DNA of 64,000 bases from Mucilaginibacter paludis DSM 18603 (lineage in GTDB: Bacteria > Bacteroidota > Bacteroidia > Sphingobacteriales > Sphingobacteriaceae). Numbering within the stretch: the stretch's first letter is position 1; each line of letters opens with the position of its first letter. The translations under genes were made by a program, and so were the position numbers. The notes under the pieces were generated by a model that did not search any database, was not told where the DNA came from, and was given only the letters and a program-made list of their open reading frames with translations. The DNA is taken from NCBI RefSeq assembly GCF_000166195.2, contig NZ_CM001403.1, positions 3,552,432 to 3,616,431 of the forward strand. Reading direction: 5' to 3'. This document shows positions 61,186 to 64,000 of the stretch, piece after piece.

Positions 61186-62565
61186 ATGTTAACAGTAGAA
61201 AAAATTGGCGGCACATCCATGAGTGCCCTTCAGGACGTCATCAACAACATCATTTTGTTCAGACGGTCTGGCGAGGAATTGTATAACCGCATTTTTGTTG
61301 TTTCGGCATTTTCTGGCGTAACCAACTTATTGCTTGAAAATAAAAAAACGGGCGAACCTGGGGTTTACCACCGCATTGTTAAATACCAGGATTTTCATCA
61401 CTCGCTCGATGAACTGATCAACAGTTTACAAAAGATCAATAAAAAATATGAACCCCTGGGGCTCGATTTGGTTATAGCTGATAAGTTTATTGAGCAACGC
61501 ATTCACGATGCCCGCCATTACCTGGATAACCTGGCCAACATATTGGCATCCGGCTATGTAAGTAAAGAAGGAATTTTGCAAGCCGCCCGCGAGATACTGG
61601 CTTCTATCGGCGAAACCCATTCGGCCTTTGTATTCACCAATATTTTACAAAGCATGGGTATCAATGCTACTCTTGTTGATCTGAGCGGCTTTCACGATCA
61701 TAAATCATACACCATCGATCAGCGGATCAAACACACTTTCAGTGATATTGATTTCACCAAAACCATTTGTATTGTAACCGGATACGCCAAAGGAACCGAA
61801 GGTATTATGCGCGAGTTTGACCGTGGCTATTCTGAAGTTACCTTTTGCAAAATTGCCGTAGCGGTAAAGCCCGAAGAAGCTATCATCCACAAAGAATATC
61901 ACCTATGCTCTGCCGACCCTATGTTGGTAGGTATTAATAATTGCGTACCGGTTGGTTTTACCAATTACGATGTTGCCGACCAGCTGGCCGATGTGGGCAT
62001 GGAGGCAATCCACCCCAAAGCATCAAAGCCACTGGAGATTAACAACATCAATCTTCGCATTAAAAACACGTTTGAGCCTGAGCACCCCGGTACCCTGATC
62101 ACCAAAGATTATGTAAGCCAACAAAAAAGGGTGGAGGTTATTACCGGAACCACTAAACTGGTAATGATTGATATTTACGATCCGCTGATGGTTGGTAACG
62201 TAGGTTCGGATTTCCAGATTATGCAGGTATTTTATAACCTGGGCGTAAGCTATAATTTTAAGGCCACCAGCGCCAACAGCATTTCCATCGTGATATGGGA
62301 AAAAGATTTCCATAAACAACTGATACACGACCTGGAAGAAAAATTTGAGAAAGTAACTGTTGAAAAAGTAGCTATGGTTTGTTTAATAGGCTCAAATATC
62401 GATCAGCCGGGTTTATTGGCTAAATCGGCAGGTGCATTGGCGGGTAAAAATATCAATATCAAGAGCGCCGGCTTTGCCTTACGCAAAGTTAATATCCAGT
62501 TTTTGGTGGCCCGCGAAGATTTTGACGATGCCATTATTGCCTTAAACCATACCATGGCAACGTAA
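61186..62565 (+). CDS. Aspartate kinase (ectoine-type, Ask_Ect-like)
   Basis: The 459-residue enzyme makes aspartyl phosphate, the first step to lysine, threonine and methionine. It begins VEKIGGTSMSALQDVINNI, with KIGGTSM in place of the usual KFGGTS; this and FVVSAFSGVTNLLLENKKTGEPGVYHR are characteristic of the Ask_Ect aspartokinases found in ectoine clusters. Two ACT domains form the C-terminal third (VITGTTKLVMIDIYDP; VAMVCLIGSNIDQPGLLAK). There are no ectoine genes in the window, so the enzyme may serve general amino-acid synthesis here. Start ATG 61186. Confidence 0.9.
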   Translation: MLTVEKIGGTSMSALQDVINNIILFRRSGEELYNRIFVVSAFSGVTNLLLENKKTGEPGVYHRIVKYQDFHHSLDELINSLQKINKKYEPLGLDLVIADKFIEQRIHDARHYLDNLANILASGYVSKEGILQAAREILASIGETHSAFVFTNILQSMGINATLVDLSGFHDHKSYTIDQRIKHTFSDIDFTKTICIVTGYAKGTEGIMREFDRGYSEVTFCKIAVAVKPEEAIIHKEYHLCSADPMLVGINNCVPVGFTNYDVADQLADVGMEAIHPKASKPLEINNINLRIKNTFEPEHPGTLITKDYVSQQKRVEVITGTTKLVMIDIYDPLMVGNVGSDFQIMQVFYNLGVSYNFKATSANSISIVIWEKDFHKQLIHDLEEKFEKVTVEKVAMVCLIGSNIDQPGLLAKSAGALAGKNINIKSAGFALRKVNIQFLVAREDFDDAIIALNHTMAT

Positions 62566-62636
62566 TAGTCCATTTAACAAATTGATAAGAATTTAGATAG
62601 ACGCAACGGCTTAACATTAACTTAACACTAAGCGGT

Positions 62637-62644
62637 TATCTTTG
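62637..62644 (+). promoter_or_regulatory. -7 box of the phosphate transport pair
   Basis: TATCTTTG matches TAnnTTTG and lies 19 bases before ATG 62664. No -33 TTG at the normal distance. Confidence 0.5.
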
Positions 62645-62663
62645 CGACTCATCAAACTAAGTC

Positions 62664-63314
62664 ATGTCGCTAAACAGTATATTTCAATATTTTGTCCCTA
62701 AAGACAGAAAAGTGTTTTTTCCATTATTTGAGCAAGCGGCTAACAATGTAGTGGCCATCGCCACCGTTTTGGTTGAAACCGTAAATTCCAATAACCCAGC
62801 TACCCGCGACGAGCTTTACAAACAAATTGACAAACTGGAAAACATTGGCGACGAGCTTACCCACCAGATTTATATTGAACTGGGCAAAAACTTTATAACC
62901 CCTTTTGACAGGGAAGATATCCATGCTTTGGCTACAGCTATTGATGATGTGGCCGACAATATTCAAGGTGCCGCCAACCGGATGAACCTTTATCGCATTG
63001 ATGATTTTACAGTACCCATCCGCAAACTGGCCGATTTGATATTGCAGGGCAGCATTGATATGGAGAAAGCCGTGAGGGAGTTAAAGGATCTGAAAAATGT
63101 GAGAAACATTGCCGACTCCTGTATCCGCATCAACAGTGTGGAAAACCAGGCCGATTATGTTTTCGACAGGGCGGTTGCAGATCTTTTTTTATACGAGAAA
63201 GACGCCATTAAACTGATTAAATACAAAGAAATTTTAGCTACGCTGGAGAATGCGACAGATATGTGTGAGGACGCAGCTAATGTAATGGAAACCATTTTAG
63301 TAAAAAACGCATAA
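62664..63314 (+). CDS. DUF47 (PhoU-like) protein, Pit accessory
   Basis: The 216-residue all-helical protein belongs to the DUF47/PhoU-like family that partners Pit phosphate transporters: FFPLFEQAANNVVAIA, DKLENIGDELTHQIYIELGKNFITPFDREDIHALATAIDDVADNI, shown here as segments across residues 56-104 (first metal-binding E/D motif ENIGDEL and DREDI), and NSVENQADYVFDRAV near the second half (second metal motif). It lies 4 bases before the Pit gene, typical of a pit-accessory-pit transporter unit. It probably regulates the transporter. Confidence 0.92.
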   Translation: MSLNSIFQYFVPKDRKVFFPLFEQAANNVVAIATVLVETVNSNNPATRDELYKQIDKLENIGDELTHQIYIELGKNFITPFDREDIHALATAIDDVADNIQGAANRMNLYRIDDFTVPIRKLADLILQGSIDMEKAVRELKDLKNVRNIADSCIRINSVENQADYVFDRAVADLFLYEKDAIKLIKYKEILATLENATDMCEDAANVMETILVKNA

Positions 63315-63318
63315 GCGC

Positions 63319-64000
63319 ATGACCTTATTGCTGGTTGTAGTAATCATCTTAGCCATCGTGTTCGATTTTATTAACGGATTTCACGATGCAGCAAACTCTA
63401 TTGCTACCGTAGTATCTACCAAAGTACTTTCGCCTTTTATGGCGGTGCTATGGGCAGCGGCGTTTAACTTTTTGGCTTACTTTCTTATTAAGGATCATAA
63501 AGTAGCCAATACCATCGCCAAAACCGTTCACGAGCATTTTATTACCCTCGACGTTATATTGGCAGGTTTAATTGCCGCCATTACCTGGAACCTCATCACC
63601 TGGTGGTTCGGAATTCCTTCAAGTTCATCACATACCTTAATTGGAGGCTTTGCAGGGGCGGGGATGACCAATGCTTTATTTATGCACGAAAACGCCTTTA
63701 GCGCAGTAAATTCAGCACCCATTATCAAGATAGTCGCTTTTATATTTTTAGCGCCAATTATCGGTAGCATCATCGGCTTTGCTATCAACATTGCTATATT
63801 GCATATCTGCAAAAACGCCCGGCCCGCAAAGGCCGAAGTATGGTTTAAGCGCTTACAACTGGTATCATCAGGCGCTTTAAGCTTTGCACACGGTGGTAAC
63901 GATGCCCAAAAAGTAATGGGTATTATTTACGTTGCCCTGGTTGCATCAAACGTAGTTGCCAAAGATGCGCCTATGCCCGAGTGGATCCCTCTTGTTTGTT
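63319..64000 (+). CDS. pit: Inorganic phosphate transporter, Pit family (partial)
   Basis: Only the first 227 codons lie in the window. Start ATG 63319 is 4 bases after the DUF47 stop. The translation begins with helix 1 and the family signature DFINGFHDAANSIATVVST (about 14-32), then FGIPSSSSHTLIGGFAGAGM, and the second signature SFAHGGNDAQKVMGIIY near residue 193, the paired GxxDxxN motifs that bind the phosphate-metal complex. It imports metal-phosphate with protons in the inner membrane. The C-terminal half lies beyond 64000. Confidence 0.93.
   Translation, partial: MTLLLVVVIILAIVFDFINGFHDAANSIATVVSTKVLSPFMAVLWAAAFNFLAYFLIKDHKVANTIAKTVHEHFITLDVILAGLIAAITWNLITWWFGIPSSSSHTLIGGFAGAGMTNALFMHENAFSAVNSAPIIKIVAFIFLAPIIGSIIGFAINIAILHICKNARPAKAEVWFKRLQLVSSGALSFAHGGNDAQKVMGIIYVALVASNVVAKDAPMPEWIPLVC

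Noticed and set aside
62620..62631. Exact 12-base match to part of the xylB operator (ACTTAACACTAA) upstream of the phosphate transport genes
   Set aside because: Only one half-site is present; the left arm TTAGTGTT is missing, so a shared operator is unlikely. Probably chance in AT-rich DNA.
1..64000. CRISPR array, insertion sequence transposase, prophage or rRNA genes
   Set aside because: No regularly spaced repeats, no transposase, integrase or phage structural genes, and no rRNA sequence were seen in the window.

Overview
The window looks like the chromosome of a Bacteroidota bacterium of the Sphingobacteriaceae (Mucilaginibacter or Pedobacter type). Several independent signs agree. Many genes are preceded by the Bacteroidota -7 box TAnnTTTG instead of a sigma70 -10 box. 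A secreted glycoside hydrolase ends in a type IX secretion (Por) sorting domain. SecA is very long at 1159 residues. Families largely confined to this phylum occur (DUF4251, DUF6358-like, DUF4407). Xylose is used through a class II isomerase with a sodium symporter. Genus and species are inference; there is no rRNA gene and no complete tRNA gene.

Layout. 1-9.9 kb: a partial ligase-associated DEXH helicase, an M16 zinc peptidase, an ABC permease, a SpoIIE-type phosphatase, RNase HII, a glycosyltransferase, GcvT and ComB. 9.8-24.2 kb: small housekeeping and envelope genes (a frameshifted membrane protein, a DUF4349 lipoprotein, MazG, GxxExxY, Dtd, a two-gene lipoprotein/repeat-protein unit, RsgA, DUF4251, a methyltransferase, DUF1877, EF-P), then a miniature ABC unit, an acyltransferase and an SDR/AraC pair. 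24.2-32.9 kb: a gene-poor accessory region. It holds dispersed double-hairpin repeats, a G10 run, orphan terminators, a 35-codon mini-gene, an abortive-infection (HEPN-type) gene, an unassigned gene, and a tRNA 3' fragment that looks like an integration scar. An operon of two tiny membrane proteins and two DoxX proteins follows.

32.8-48.4 kb: the T9SS-exported hydrolase, M20 amidohydrolase, SPOR protein, SecA, YpfJ-type metallopeptidase and FumC. 48.5-54.9 kb: a HigBA toxin-antitoxin pair, DUF4407, a rhodanese/DUF6358/SPFH unit, a dipeptide epimerase and a rhomboid protease. 55.1-61.0 kb: a complete xylose locus (symporter, xylA, xylB) divergent from a LacI-family regulator, with a near-ideal operator at the xylB promoter. 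61.2-64.0 kb: an aspartokinase of the ectoine-cluster (Ask_Ect) type and a PhoU-like/Pit phosphate transport pair cut by the window edge.

Several genes absent from a simple long-ORF view were read directly: the 35-aa peptide at 25.2 kb, 40- and 58-aa membrane proteins at 32.0-32.3 kb, a 42-aa single-helix protein at 36.0 kb, a frameshifted gene at 9.8-10.3 kb and a C-terminal gene remnant at 32.7 kb. Several start codons were moved downstream because the longer reading begins inside a promoter box. All family assignments come from reading motifs; no database search was run.
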